From Molanna angustata (lineage: Eukaryota; Arthropoda; Insecta; Trichoptera; Molannidae): DNA of 64,000 bases. The translations under genes and the position numbers were made by a program. The notes under the pieces were generated by a model. It made no database searches, was not told where the DNA came from, and saw only the letters and a program-made list of their open reading frames with translations. Below, piece after piece: positions 25,200-36,640 of this stretch (its first letter is position 1; every line of letters begins with the position of its first letter). Location of the stretch: NCBI GenBank assembly GCA_963576475.1, contig OY754978.1, positions 10,057,299 through 10,121,298 on the forward strand. The letters run 5' to 3'.

Positions 25200-25400
25200 A
25201 ATAAATTGTATTTCTGCCTATCTCAGTAGGGACATGGTCTGATGTTACGTAAGGATATAACGATTACATTACACATTTGACAATTACAGTGTTTCCAACC
25301 TCGATAACCAAGAAAAAAATCTCCTTTGCTGGGGATCGAACCCAGGACGCCCGCACAGAAGCCAAGCAACTTATCGACTATACCATTGAAAGTATATCGT
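25200..25400 (-). mobile_element. tRNA-headed SINE (family S3)
   Basis: Minus strand: CAATGGTATAGTCGATAAGT head, then CCTGGGTTCGATCCCCAGC as the B box. The body contains 'ggagatttttttctt' and 'ggttggaaacactg', and ends near 'ctgagataggcagaaat'. The body motif 'ggctggaaacactgg' is shared with 31690-31890, which has a different head. Confidence 0.65.
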
Positions 25401-25696
25401 TGAAACAATTTTTTGTTTGAAAACCGATTGAAGCAAGACCATATTTTTTCTGTGTTTATTTATAAGTGATTGTTTTTCAATAAGTGAAGTGAATTAACAT
25501 CTTGTTTATAATATGTTAAGTTTCACACTTCACTGTGATAATAATATGTCATTGTAATTTACATAATTGAGTTACCGGTGCATAACCGTTTAACAAAGCA
25601 TTAGCTGTGATTTAACATAAGTTATTTAAAATTTAGAGCATTCATGAAAAAAAAAAACGATAAGTTTGTCTATGAAATTATTTGAAGTACAAAAGT

Positions 25697-26220
25697 TATT
25701 TATTTTATTTTATTTTATTTTTCATTTGTTTGGAAACTTAACAGCTATACATTTATAATACTTAATTTCAAATGAGAATACAAAATAAATAGCCAATTAT
25801 AAAGTTTCACATATTTAAATTATTATACATTATTAATGTTGGGTAGTCATTGTAAGATGGTGAGTGTATGTGGGGGAAAGGGAAGGGTAATGGATATAGG
25901 AAAGCGTTGATAAGGAAGGGATGAATGTTTAAGGAAAGTAGGTTTGATTTTTAACCAGTAATATTACCAATAACTGCGCGTAATTGGCGTTTCATCGATG
26001 TCTGTGTGGAGTTAAATATATCAGGTTGGGGGTCAAGACTATTGTAATAATTTAAGCATCTGTTGACATAATTATTCTGTGCGTAATTTGTTCTGCAGTA
26101 TGGTGTATAGAAAAGGTGATTTTGGCGTGTTGTTTTCATGGGGCAGTTGAAAGAAATTTTTTGGAGTAGGTAAGAGCTGTCTACAAGGTTATTAAATTAA
26201 TAGTTATTCTCAATTAAAAA
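25697..26220 (-). pseudogene. LINE ORF2 C-terminal tail and 3' UTR
   Basis: Minus strand: HLFYTPYCRTNYAQNNYVNR followed by a YYN motif and a stretch ending RAVIGNITG, a C-terminus typical of Jockey-group LINEs. The 3' UTR runs left to a (TAAAA)n-type terminus at about 25700-25720. It is 5' truncated. Confidence 0.7.
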
Positions 26221-26589
26221 GTTTTTTTTTAGTTTTAATGATTTTATTGAATTATTTCCTCTTTTCAAGCAAGGCTAATTCTAAGAATAATGATAATTTA
26301 TGTTTAAATTATAAGTTTGAATTAGTTCGATGAAGGTACGGTCAGTTTAGAAGTAGGTACATAAGTTGTTAAAATCTTCAACCTCTTTTATGTGTTGAAT
26401 ATACGTAGAGCTATGGAAATTAAGACGAGACAGTTAGGGGATGAACAGTAAAAAAGTATATATGTCAATTATTAAACGTTTATCACGAAATCCAATTTTG
26501 TTAATATTATTGTAAGCACATCCTCGCATTCTGTGCAAAATTTAGAATTGTCTTCTGTTATTTTCTTTCAGATAAACCGACGCTTTCAG

Positions 26590-26688
26590 ATGTGAGAAGC
26601 AATAATGTCGTTAATTCGTGGAATCAAACCTAGGACGCCGGTTCAGATATCAAACGAATTACCACTTTATCACGACAAATGGGTAAAA
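26590..26688 (-). mobile_element. tRNA-like SINE head, degenerate
   Basis: Minus strand: GATAAAGTGGTAATTCG followed by CGTCCTAGGTTTGATTCC, a decayed A-box/B-box pair. The end of the element is unclear. It lies directly beside an S1 copy. Confidence 0.45.
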
Positions 26689-26689
26689 T

Positions 26690-27015
26690 GGGTGGTGGTG
26701 GTTAGCGCTCTGGGTTTGTAATCCAGTGGTCGCGAGTTCGTTCACTCAAAACACAAGCATTTATTTCTTTATTCATATCGTAACAAAATAAACGAACCTA
26801 CAAAATTTATACATTATATAGTTTACAATATCACCTACCTCTTAAAGCTTATTAGCTTGGAGGATGTGTGCTATTAAATGACTAAACAAAATTGTAAAAT
26901 ATAAAGAGAAAACATTAAGATTATACCAGCATATAAAAATACATGTATTAATCACAATATTATACTTAGTTTAGGAGATATATGAGGATGTATATGGTAC
27001 TTGTAGAAAGGACAT
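26690..27015 (+). mobile_element. SINE S1 copy split by an insertion
   Basis: The head 'ggtggtggttagcgctctgg' and 'gtcgcgagttcg' lie at 26690-26740 and the S1 tail ('gtttaggagatatatgagg', 'gtacttgtagaaaggacata') at 26970-27012. Between them are about 210 bp of unrelated sequence starting with ATTTATTTC, resembling a LINE 3' UTR, so a second retroelement probably inserted into the SINE. The middle of the SINE is also shortened. Confidence 0.5.
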
Positions 27016-27118
27016 ATTCATTCTTTAAAAATAGGTAGGTATGTCTGATACAAAAAAAACATTGTATTTTATTAAATTATATTTTAAAATATGAAATATA
27101 AAAAAAAAAAAAATTAAA

Positions 27119-27267
27119 TAATAAATATGTCCTTGTGAAAATTACATAAACAATCTTCATACATTCCCTAAATTAAGCATAGGTGAACGAAATCGGTCAT
27201 GGCAGGATTCGAACTCGTGACCACTGGATCACAAACCCAACGCGTTAGCCGCTTGCCACCACCTATC
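27119..27267 (-). mobile_element. tRNA-derived SINE (family S1)
   Basis: Minus strand: GGTGGTGGCAAGCGGCTAAC, 'gttgggtttgtgatccagtg', GAGTTCGAATCCTGCC (consensus B box), then 'atgaccgatttcgttcacct', 'tagggaatgtatgaag' and the tail 'aggacatattta'. Confidence 0.8.
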
Positions 27268-28059
27268 ATAATTGCTAAATCGTTACTTTATTGTGCTAAA
27301 TTGTTAATTAATTTATTGTTTTTTTAAAACAAAACAAACAGTTAAAATGTTATGAAGTTACAATAATGCACAGCGAAAAAAAAACACTCATTATTTGTTA
27401 AACTTTTCATATTCACAAAAAAAAAAATCACGACACCGAGTAAAAATTGATTTTAAAAATTGCAAGAAATTCACATACCTTTTGGCTTTTTTAAATGTTC
27501 ACCGACAACTAGAAGTTTTATACTACCACTTGATATAGGACTTATCCGTTTCACTCCCTAAGACGATTTGATAAGCGGCTAAGACGCTGAGGTCTTTATA
27601 TAGGTAGTCAAATCGTGGTGTGGTGGTCGCTTGGGGTCTGGCTTGTATAGGCGTGGGATCCTAGATCACATCACTGATCGAGAATATCGATTTTATTCAA
27701 TTTTTTTCCCTATTGTCGTCGCTTCGTGATACTCGCAAATCGAAGGAACCACTTGTACTTTGCGTGACCTTCAGAATTAAGGAATAGTTTGGGAAATAAA
27801 GACAAGTTTGGGAAAAAACTAAAGAATACTTTGGCCAATTAGGAAAAATTAGTCATGGTTGATATATTTTTTGTTGCTGTTGATACGCATATTTTTTTAA
27901 TACATTATTTTTCGCTACGCACTTCCTCATTGCCAAATCAGAATTTGTATAATAGTTAATTAAATTTTGAAATGAGTCTCGTTTTAACAAGTGTTTTGCT
28001 ATATAATAACTTTTATTTGACATTTTTCAGTGTTCGAAATTTCAAAAATGGAACTAGGT

Positions 28060-28280
28060 GTGTCGGTGGCAGAGCAGTCGTGCACTTTTCTGGCTATCCA
28101 GATGACCCAAGTTCGAATCCTGACTGGGACGATTTTGTTTATTTATATACATCGCATGCATATTATTAAATTATGAAGTATATTAGGATGTGCATAGTGT
28201 AGGTGCTGCTTCAAGTATAAAATAAAGCGAGTGAGTTGTGACCAACGCTAAACTCTTCACTATCAAGTCACAACACAAAA
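28060..28280 (+). mobile_element. tRNA-headed SINE (family S4)
   Basis: A-box-like GTCGGTGGCAGAGCAGTCG and B-box CAAGTTCGAATCCTGAC, 45 bp apart. The body reads 'gggacgattttgtttattta' and later 'gagttgtgaccaacgctaaac'. A similar 'gtgttggccacaacccac' tail occurs at 28785-28803 and 46511-46530, suggesting related copies there. Confidence 0.65.
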
Positions 28281-28904
28281 TATTGAAATTTTCTATGGAA
28301 AATTTTCAGCATTTTCATGAAATGAGTTCTTCAATGTTGTTTTATGAAAGTGATGTGCATTTTAAGTAATATGAAAATTTAAATATAAAATTTTATGTTT
28401 TTGAACTTGGGGTCACATTGAAATATTTGACAGTTAAAAATAAAAGTACAATTCAGATATTCAAATATAGGTACCTACTTCAAAATCTAATGAGGTCTAA
28501 GCGAGTAGAAATTTGCAAATTCGTATACTAATACTCGTTTATACTCAATTTGATTTCGAAGGAATAGTGATTCTCATTTTTTCTAATGAAAAAATATTTC
28601 AAAGTGACCCCAGACTCAACAACTTGAAATTTCAAATTTTTATTTTCAAAGTATTGAAATTGCACATTTATTTCATAAAATGGCATTGAATAATGATCAA
28701 GTTATCATATTAAAATATTTAAATCAAAAATAAATTTAACAAAACTCATCATTTATACTTTGTGAAGTGACTTGGTAGGGAGGAGTTTGTCGTTGGCCAC
28801 AACTCTTTTTTTATATGAACAGTATAAAAAAGAAAAATGATTTTTAAAACAGTTTATATATTTTTGAGAAGGTTTATATAGGTAGCTTCCTTTGATATGT
28901 TGCG

Positions 28905-29315
28905 ATCGGACGGTGTATGACAGGGTCAGAAATGAGGACATAAGGAAAGAATCTAAGATAAAGAAAGATGTCATTAATAGAATGCAAGTGAACATATTGA
29001 GATGGTTTGGCCACATGGGGAGAATGAATGAGGAACGCCTGACGAAGAAAATATACATTGTGGAAAATATACAGGAATGGAATGAGAGGTTGGGGCCGCC
29101 CAAGGAAAGGATGGCACGTCCATGTGAACGGTATTTTGAAAGACGGAAATGTCAGAAGCATGAACGACAGGCAAACAAGCATAAGACGATGTATGAATTA
29201 TGAATGTCGATGAGGCGATGAATGTGTGTCAAGATAGAAATAAGTGGAGTTCGGTTCTCTTTGCCTGCCCCGCGAGGGACATGGCGTCATAGTATGTATG
29301 TATGTATATGTTTTT
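28905..29315 (+). pseudogene. LINE ORF2 C-terminal tail with 3' end
   Basis: About 100 open codons: TVYDRVRNEDIRKESKIKKD, NILRWFGHMGRMNEERLTKK, then a damaged GR..K-W.DHV region (PCERYFERRKCQKHERQANK, out of frame with family members). The 3' UTR has 'tgcctgccccgcgaggg' and a terminal GTATGTATGTATATG. Same family as 23531-23945 but opposite strand. Confidence 0.8.
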
Positions 29316-29588
29316 ATAGGTACTTTGTTTTCTTATGTATGCTATACTTATAAATACATGGATCAGTATAATAAATAAAAAAAAATATATATTACGCAAA
29401 TTAAATAAATGGTCTATGAAAAAGTAGTTCCACGATAGGTCGATTTTGTCACAAATTTTTATTTGTTTTAGGAGTTTTTTTTTAAACTAATTTTTGGTTT
29501 TCTACCCGATATCGAATGATATCATGATTATGTTCCTATGTATAGTTTTAATATCTATGTCTGATATTTTCCCAATCGAAAATACAAC

Positions 29589-30698
29589 ATGCGAAATGAC
29601 TCTATGAATGAAATGAATCTCTGTTCGGCTAAGTGTAGGTTTGCAAAAAGAGAATATTTTCGGCTAGCCCTGTCGTCTTCCTCACCCAAAGCTACATGGA
29701 GCTTCCTAAGACAACATGGGATTGGTTCCGCCTCACAGCCCTTTAGTGTTGAGCAATTTGACCTGAATGTCATGAACAATCACTTTGCATTGAAACCGGT
29801 TGAAATTGATCCTGATTTAAAACGCGAAATGCTTGAGGCTATCTCCAACATTGCACCACTCAGCTCAGAACCCTTCAGCTTCTCTCCAGTAACTACATAT
29901 GTCGTGCGTAAAATATTTTCTTCTATTGACTCCTCTGCGGTGGGATGTGATGGCATCTGTAAAAGAATGCTTTCGCCCATCCTTGAGCAAATTCTTCCTA
30001 TCATCACTCACATTATCAATTTTTCCTTGTTAAATGGCTGTTTGCCAGTTCAGTGGAAGTCAGCCCATATTATTCCTCTACCCAAATGTAATACACCATC
30101 TACAGTTAAGGACTTTCGTCCTATTTCCATCCTCCCTACTTTGTCTAAGATAGTCGAAAAGGTGGCAAACTCTCAATTAACATCATATCTCAATGACCTT
30201 AACCTTCTCGATCCTTTGCAGTCTGGTTTTAAGAGGGGTCATAGTACTACCACTGCGTTGCTTAAGATCACTGAGGATGTGAGACTGGCCATGGAGGAGG
30301 GAAAACTCACTCTTCTTACCTTATTGGACTTCACCAACGCCTTCGGTAGTATTGATTTTGACTTGCTCCTCTCTAAACTGAGATCTCTTAATTTATCGGA
30401 TGTGTCTCTTCGATGGTTTAGTTCATATCTGCTGGGGAGAAAGCAGAAAATTGTTACTTCTGAGATTTCTTCAAATGAATTATCTCTGACTACTGGTGTT
30501 CCCCAGGGAGGAATCCTGTCTCCACTCTTATTTTCTATCTTCATCACAACAATGACTTGTGGCATCTCCTGTTCGTATCATTTGTATGCGGACGACCTTC
30601 AACTATATTCTCACTTTAAGTCTGAAAACATAACCTCATCAATTAACTCAATGATCCTGGATCTTCACCCATTTAGAATTTTGTGCCTTTTTAGGTGA
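29589..30698 (+). pseudogene. LINE reverse transcriptase fragment (Jockey group)
   Basis: 369 open codons covering the fingers and palm of a LINE RT. Visible motifs are VGCDGICKRML, KDFRPISILPTLSKIVEKV, LTLLDFTNAFGS, TTGVPQGGILSPLLFSIF and YHLYADDLQLYSH. The AF motif lacks its usual following D (NAFGS), while the YADD core is intact. Neither the endonuclease nor the C-terminal region is attached: homology stops near 30660 and the sequence changes abruptly. It is a 5'- and 3'-truncated piece. The 46965-48110 fragment belongs to the same kind of element. Confidence 0.85.
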
Positions 30699-30929
30699 TA
30701 CGAGACGCTGATGTCGTGTTTCCTTTTATAAGGTTGTGCACCCACAACACACCTGTCGCTGGTTACCCCGAATTGTGGGCAATGCCGTGATCGTACGAAT
30801 GAATCTTTTCCCATGAATTTAATATAAAAAAAAATATATTCATAATTCTGAAATAATGTCATCCCATTTTAAATACATATTTGATTGGGGATGATATTAA
30901 ATATAAAATATTGTTATATTGTTATTTGT

Positions 30930-31150
30930 TATTTAACTAAAATTATATTTAATTTTACGTTCTACTAAATTTTTTTTCGAAAACGCGACTCCCATTCACC
31001 GGTATCGCACTATGCTGAGCATCGTCAGAATGGTGACGTCCATTCTGACGATGCTCAGCATAGAGCGATACCGGTGAATGGGAGTAGCGTTTGCGAAAAA
31101 AAAATAAGTAGAACGTAAAATTACATATAATTTTTTCATAATTTTAGTTG
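30930..31150. mobile_element. Large fold-back (palindromic) element
   Basis: An almost perfect inverted repeat of about 105 bp per arm centred near 31035. The arms carry ATTCACCGGTATCGC / GCGATACCGGTGAAT and CTGAGCATCGTCAGAATGG / CCATTCTGACGATGCTCAG. The loop is only about 6 bp. There is no coding capacity. A cruciform of this size should be unstable, so its survival is notable. Confidence 0.85.
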
Positions 31151-31237
31151 ATTATGGAGATCTATCATGAAGTGACAGTTTCAAATATTGAAAAAAAAAA
31201 TTGTTATTTCATGTATTCATCAATATTATTTTATTAT

Positions 31238-31490
31238 GTATTCCGCTGGTAAGGACACGTGCATCGTATGGAAGATGACCAGACACCAAAAAGAATCCTC
31301 ACAACGCGTCCGGAGGGAAGAAGTGGTGTGGGAAGGCCTAAACTAAGATGAATGGATGAAATCGAGAGATATGTACCTTCAGTTAGCCGATGTGCGGAAT
31401 TGAAGAGAAAAGGTCATGGATAGGGTGCAATGCAGACGATTCCTTGAGGAGGCCAAGGCCCATCCTGGGCTGTGGAGCCATTGTTGATGA
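31238..31490 (+). pseudogene. LINE ORF2 C-terminal tail
   Basis: The + strand shows GHVHRMEDDQTPKRIL, RPEGRSGVGRPKLR, and FLEEAKAHPGLW at the end, followed by 'attgttgatgatgataatt'. This is the C-terminus of the same LINE type as 45273-45530. Stops and frame changes are present. Confidence 0.7.
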
Positions 31491-31689
31491 TGATAATTAT
31501 GTATTTCATTATTGTTCTGAGAATATGTTTATTCTATATGAGTCACATACCAGATATGAAGAATGGTTGTGTTACATAATATTTTGCAATTGAAGCAGAA
31601 AAATATTTTATTTATTTTGATGTATATGAGAAAATGTCTAATAGGTTATCTTATTTGGTTGCCTTCGGCTACAATTTTTAAGGCTATTA

Positions 31690-31895
31690 GACATCCAGAT
31701 ATAGCCGACCGCGGTGGCACAGTTGGAAAACCGTTCGGTCTCTGTGAAGCTGTCCTGGGTTCGATTCGCAGCAGAGGAGAAATTTATTTAAATTCATTTC
31801 TCACGAAAATATTGCTTCTCTGGGCTGGAAACACTGGTTAGTTGAAAGAAATTCCCATACGTCAATAAACTTACCACTTGCGCACGGCGCAAGGA
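31690..31895 (+). mobile_element. tRNA-headed SINE (family S3-like body)
   Basis: A-box-like GGTGGCACAGTTGG and B-box CTGGGTTCGATTCGCAGC, 36 bp apart. The body has 'gaggagaaatttatttaaat', 'gggctggaaacactgg' and 'acgcgcacggcg'-type sequence, ending near 31890. Confidence 0.65.
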
Positions 31896-32006
31896 AGTGT
31901 TCATTATAATTATTATCATACAGCAGATGCTTTATTGACTTGTTCGAGGACTACAGTGTATATGTAGGTCATTATGGTTGCAGATCTATTCTCGAAGAAA
32001 TCTCGA

Positions 32007-32218
32007 GATGGGTTGATGGCAGAGCGGTTAGCGCGCTGGGTTAGTAATCACGTGGTCGCGAGTTCGAATCCTGCCTCGACCGATTTCATTCACCTATAGC
32101 AGAAGCATTTATGCTAATTTTAGGGAACATAGGAAGATGTATATGTACTTGTTTAACAAGGACATAATTCATTTTAAAAAAATGGCATGGCAGAATTATG
32201 TGTTAGACACAACCACCA
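32007..32218 (+). mobile_element. tRNA-derived SINE (family S1), best copy
   Basis: A box GATGGCAGAGCGGTTAGC and B box GAGTTCGAATCCTGCC, followed by 'tcgaccgatttcattcacct', 'agcatttatgc', 'tagggaacataggaag', 'acttgtttaacaaggaca', an A-rich run and 'gtgttagacacaaccacc'. The last 75 bp recur at 32390-32468, a partial duplication of the SINE tail. Confidence 0.82.
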
Positions 32219-32389
32219 TTATTTTTCAAATTTTCATTATTTTTCTGATCATTTTGTATATCCCCTAGTTTTATTAAGTTAACGATTCTTAAATTTTCTT
32301 CATGATTTTCATGTGGTTCTAACACTGGATTTCTGCTAAAACAGTCTGCTTCTAAGTTGTATTTTCCTAGAGCGTATATTACTTCCTAG

Positions 32390-32468
32390 TTCTTCATACT
32401 TGTTTAACAAGGACATATTCATTTAAAAAAAAAATGCCATGGCAGAAATATGTGTTAGACACAACCAC
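32390..32468 (+). repeat. Duplicate of the S1 SINE tail
   Basis: Repeats 'acttgtttaacaaggacat' through 'gtgttagacacaaccacc' with few changes relative to 32147-32218. It has no head, so it is a 5'-truncated insertion or a local duplication. Confidence 0.7.
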
Positions 32469-32919
32469 CTCGTGCAAGCATTTGTCACACTATCAGAAAT
32501 TCTAGTCCACGTCATAAATACGAATATGATGAGGTAAATAATTATCTGCATGATCTTGCATATTTATCTTGTTTAAAAATATCATGTGATATATGTTTGG
32601 TGATTTCCGATGTTGACTTATCGCCATATATCACTTAATTGCATTATCACTTATTGTTTAACATATCGTTTCATCATCTTATAAGGACAAGTCATCTTCT
32701 AGGAATTTGAAGGTGGGTTCCAGACTGTGTTACCATTTATTTCCGATAAAAATATCACTAATTGTTCGTGTCAACGTTAAAAATATTTGCAAGATGAGGA
32801 AAAAAATGAAATTATTTAAATTTCCGAAATGGAGGAAACTTATTAAGGAAACCAAGGACGAATTAATAAAGTCAACGCAAACAAAAATACCGAAATATTT
32901 TTTGAGTATTTTATATAGG

Positions 32920-33140
32920 TATATAATTCTTCTGTACGTGTGTATGTCACTGAACTCTTCCTAAACGGCTGAACCGATTTTGATGATTTTTTTGTGAGTC
33001 ACTGAATGCTTTAAATTCACAAAATGGAATTTTAAACATAAATAATAATAAAAGGGAAATAAAAAATGGTTTTTTGGTGATGTTTAGTTTTTTTCCATCT
33101 GACAACACTAAGAAATCTGTTATTTGCGTCGTAGTTTGGA
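32920..33140 (-). mobile_element. Inverted copy of the 34500-34730 element core
   Basis: The block 'gtgtatgtcactgaactctt', 'aacggctgaaccgattttga', 'cacaaaatggaattttaaac' and 'tccatctgacaacactaaga' is the reverse complement of the core of the TIR element at 34306-34890. It sits on the other side of the minisatellite. The 'aaaatcggttcagccg' motif is a common piece of non-autonomous insect elements. Confidence 0.7.
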
Positions 33141-33171
33141 TTTTTTTTGACATTTAAAGTTCTTTTCGCTC

Positions 33172-34255
33172 TGTTTCGGTATTATTCATATTTCAATTAT
33201 ATACATGTGCATGGAATATTATATTCTGTTCACTGTTTCGTTATTATTCATATTTCAATTATATACATGTGCATGGAATATTATATTCTGTTCACTGTTT
33301 CGTTATTATTCGTATTTCAATTATATACATGTGCATGGAATATTATATTCTGTTCACTGTTTCGTTATTATTCGTATTTCAATTATATACATGTGCATGG
33401 AATATTATATTCTGTTCACTGTTTCGTTATTATTCGTATTTCAATTATATACATGTGCATGGAATATTATATTCTGTTCACTGTTTCGTTATTATTCATA
33501 TTTCAATTATATACATGTGCATGGAATATTATATTCTGTTCACTGTTTCGTTATTATTCGTATTTCAATTATATACATGTGCATGGAATATTATATTCTG
33601 TTCACTGTTTCGTTATTATTCGTATTTCAATTATATACATGTGCATGGAATATTATATTCTGTTCACTGTTCCGTTATTATTCGTATTTCAATTATGTAC
33701 ATGTGCATGGAATATTATATTCTGTTCACTGTTTCGTTATTATTCATATTTCAATTATATACATGTGCATGGAATATTATATTCTGTTCACTGTTTCGTT
33801 ATTATTCATATTTCAATTATATACATGTGCATGGAATATTATATTCTGTTAACTGTTTCGTTATTATTCGTATTTCAATTATATACATGTGCATGGAATA
33901 TTATATTCTGTTCACTGTTTCGTTATTATTCATATTTCAATTATATACATGTGCATGGAATATTATATTCTGTTCACTGTTTCGTTATTATTCATATTTC
34001 AATTATATACATGTGCATGGAATATTATATTCTGTTCACTGTTTCGTTATTATTCATATTTCAATTATATACATGTGCATGGAATATTATATTCTGTTCA
34101 CTGTTTCGTTATTATTCATGTTTCAATTATATACATGTGCATGGAATATTATATTCTGTTCACTGTTTCGTTATTATTCATATTTCAATTATATACATGT
34201 GCATGGAATATTATATTCTGTTCACTGTTTCGTTATTATTCATATTTCAATTCGT
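33172..34255 (+). repeat. 62-bp minisatellite, about 17.5 units
   Basis: The marker ACATGTGCATGG recurs every 62 bp exactly, from 33203 to 34195 (17 occurrences), then a partial unit. Units are almost identical. Variable positions include g/a in 'attattc(g/a)tatttc', single changes at 33671, 33697 and 33850, and 34119. Because 62 is not a multiple of 3 and the unit has no stop in any forward frame, 140-377 codon open frames run through it. I treat these as fortuitous. Confidence 0.95.
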
Positions 34256-34305
34256 TCTTTTCCGTGTCCAGACCATATAATATATTGTATCGCAATTATA
34301 TACGA

Positions 34306-34890
34306 AACTAGCGGACCCGATAGACGTTGTGCTGCCTGAACTATTTGTGAAACAAAAAATATATGCAACATATATTTGAATCATATGGATGTTATTATTC
34401 GCTAAGCAAACTTACATTTTCTTGTTCGATGAGCCGCTAAACACTTTGAGGTTAGATTGATTTTCATTTCGTATATAATTGCAATACAGCATATATGGTC
34501 AGATTTCTTAGTGTTGTCAGATGGAAAAAACTAAACCTTGCGCCACCTGTTATGATTTATAGTTATAAAAATTAAGTTTTTGATTTTCCTATTATTATAT
34601 TAATGTTTAAAATTCCATTTTGTGAATCTAAACCATTCAGGGACTCACACAAAAAATTTCATCAAAATCGGTTCAGCCGTTTAGGAAGAGTTCAGTGACA
34701 TACACACGTACAGAAGAATTATATATGTAAAGATGACAATCAATCTAACCTCAAAGTGTTTAACGGCTCATCGAATAAGAAAATGTAAGTTTGCTCAACG
34801 AAAAATTAAATCATATGCTACATATATATTTTTTTGTTTCATAAATAGTTCGAGCAGGACAACGTCTGGCGGGTCCGCAAGTATTTTATA
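34306..34890. mobile_element. Non-autonomous element with about 150-bp inverted ends
   Basis: The left end ACTAGCGGACCCGATAGACG and the right end, read inverted, ACTTGCGGACCCGCCAGACG match at 16 of 20. The complementarity continues through 'ctcaaagtgttta' / 'taaacactttgag' to about 34470 and 34738. The core carries 'aaaatcggttcagccg'. No coding frame. It directly borders the minisatellite on its left, and an inverted core copy lies beyond the array. Confidence 0.7.
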
Positions 34891-35626
34891 AAATTTATCA
34901 CATTTTTCCCTTTATCTTATTTTGATTATTAAAAGTTTATAGATTAAATATACATAAATAATGTTTTCGTGATTCATATGTGATCAAGGAAAAATAAAAA
35001 AACGCAAAGCTTTTATTTGTTATTGCAATCTTGTCTTAGATGATTTTTTACTCCTCACTAACCCAAAGGGGGGAGTTATGATTTCGCAATTTTTAAGGCT
35101 ATTATTAATTTTGCAAATATGTTTATCTAATACTCACTTAGACCCCATTAGATTTTAAACAATATATGAATAGTGCTTCTCATTTTTTTAACTGTCGAAT
35201 AGAAAACAGTGGAAGAATAGGAATAATACCTATATAGTGTCAATAGTGTCTGAAATACAGAAATCATCGATTGATTAATTTTGAATTACATTAATTTTTC
35301 ATTCATTTATCTAAGTAGGTACCTATATAAAAATGTACAGACCCGAAGTTAAAATTATATAAATTTACCTACAAAAAAAGATTAAAATAATAACATTATT
35401 ATGCATTTATTGTTAATTTTGTCATATTAAAAATAAAAAATGAGACAGTTTCTGGTCGGCAATGGCGATTGATTTGATTGCAGTTTTCAAGGATACATGA
35501 AATTTATAATTGAAAGTAGTTTTTTAAGTAGGTATATAAAAACCATTTTTTATAAAACGTATAAGAGTGTTAAAATATATGGTAAAATAGACCAATGATA
35601 TTCATCTTCTATCTCATTATCCTATA
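34891..35626. other. No gene recognised
   Basis: AT-rich sequence without a supported feature. Confidence 0.4.
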
Positions 35627-36170
35627 GTTTTTTTTTATTTTTTATTCAGTAACAAACAGGTAAAACTACTTAAAACAATAAAATTATGGTTATATGACAT
35701 TAGTAAAATATGTAGTGCCCCAATTACGTGTTACCTGTTACATAATATAATACACACATAATTATAATTTTAACATGTAACATGAAATAATGAAAATGGG
35801 GAAGGAAAGGAAAGGAGAGGAAAGAAAGGAAAGATAAGACAAAAATGATACAATAATATAAGACAATCAACCATGATACTATACACCCCGCTGAGCCAAG
35901 CACCGCCGCACGTTCATCCTGAATTTACCAAGCGATATGTTAAATATGTCCGTGTTACGCATCTTGGCATTAAACAATCTACCTGATATATTCAGGAATG
36001 AGTTTCTGCAGTAATTGGTGCTACAGTGGGGTATATGAAGTTGTATGTATATCCGGGCGTCTAGACGCTAATCTAGGAGCGACCACACCAATCCTGCTAC
36101 GCAGTATTGAGCTGTGAGCGTGGTTATTTATCACTTCGAATAAAAATACTAGATCGAGTTGATCTCTACA
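35627..36170 (-). pseudogene. LINE ORF2 C-terminal tail and 3' UTR
   Basis: Minus strand: YCRNSFLNISGRLFNAKMRN, then TDIFNISLGKFRMNVRRC ending AQRGV before the stop. The 3' UTR runs to an A-rich end near 35627-35640 and includes a GAAAGG-type purine tract (35800-35835). Same kind of tail as 25697-26220. Confidence 0.7.
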
Positions 36171-36284
36171 CATGTATGTATCTAAGAAATGTATGATTCT
36201 AATATATTATTTACCAAATATGAATTAAACCCAATATCCAATACTTGAAGTTTTTGATTTTTACTATCTCACAGATTCTAGATG

Positions 36285-36375
36285 AAAACACCGTGAAAAA
36301 CTGTGTTCTGACGGGAATCGAACCCGGGAGCTTTTGACCTCCATTAAATAAAATTTTAAACACATGGCCAAGAGA
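36285..36375 (-). mobile_element. tRNA-like SINE head
   Basis: Minus strand: CTCTTGGCCATGTG then CTCCCGGGTTCGATTCCCGTC (perfect B box) and 'agaacacagtttttcacggt'. The expected clover-leaf arms are missing. The 'ggggggggggg' tract lies to its right at 36425. Confidence 0.5.
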
Positions 36376-36554
36376 GAACTAGATTTCCTCTAAAAGCTTG
36401 TTGTGAAGGGAGAGAGAGTGAGGAGGGGGGGGGGGATATTTAGGATATTTGGTTGATAGAGATTTGATTCTTTTGCAATATAAAATGGATTGACATTATT
36501 AAGTATCAGCTATCTTTATGTGTTCTTTCAGAGTTTTTCAAAGGGCCGTTAAAA

Positions 36555-36640
36555 TTGAGGATGTTTTTGAGGCCGTTACAAGAACGGCTTCAAAAACATC
36601 CTATTTATTACAATAAATTATTGATTTATTGTAATAATGT
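36555..36640. repeat. Two adjacent hairpins
   Basis: GGATGTTTTTGAGGCCGTT pairs with the GAACGGCTTCAAAAACATCC arm (about 36559-36601, one bulge). It is followed by TTATTACAATAAAT pairing with ATTTATTGTAATAA. No gene context. Confidence 0.6.

Noticed and set aside
33147..34339. 377- and 356-codon hydrophobic open frames
   Set aside because: Produced by a stop-free 62-bp unit cycling through the three frames. Kept only as a repeat, with a finding on its origin.
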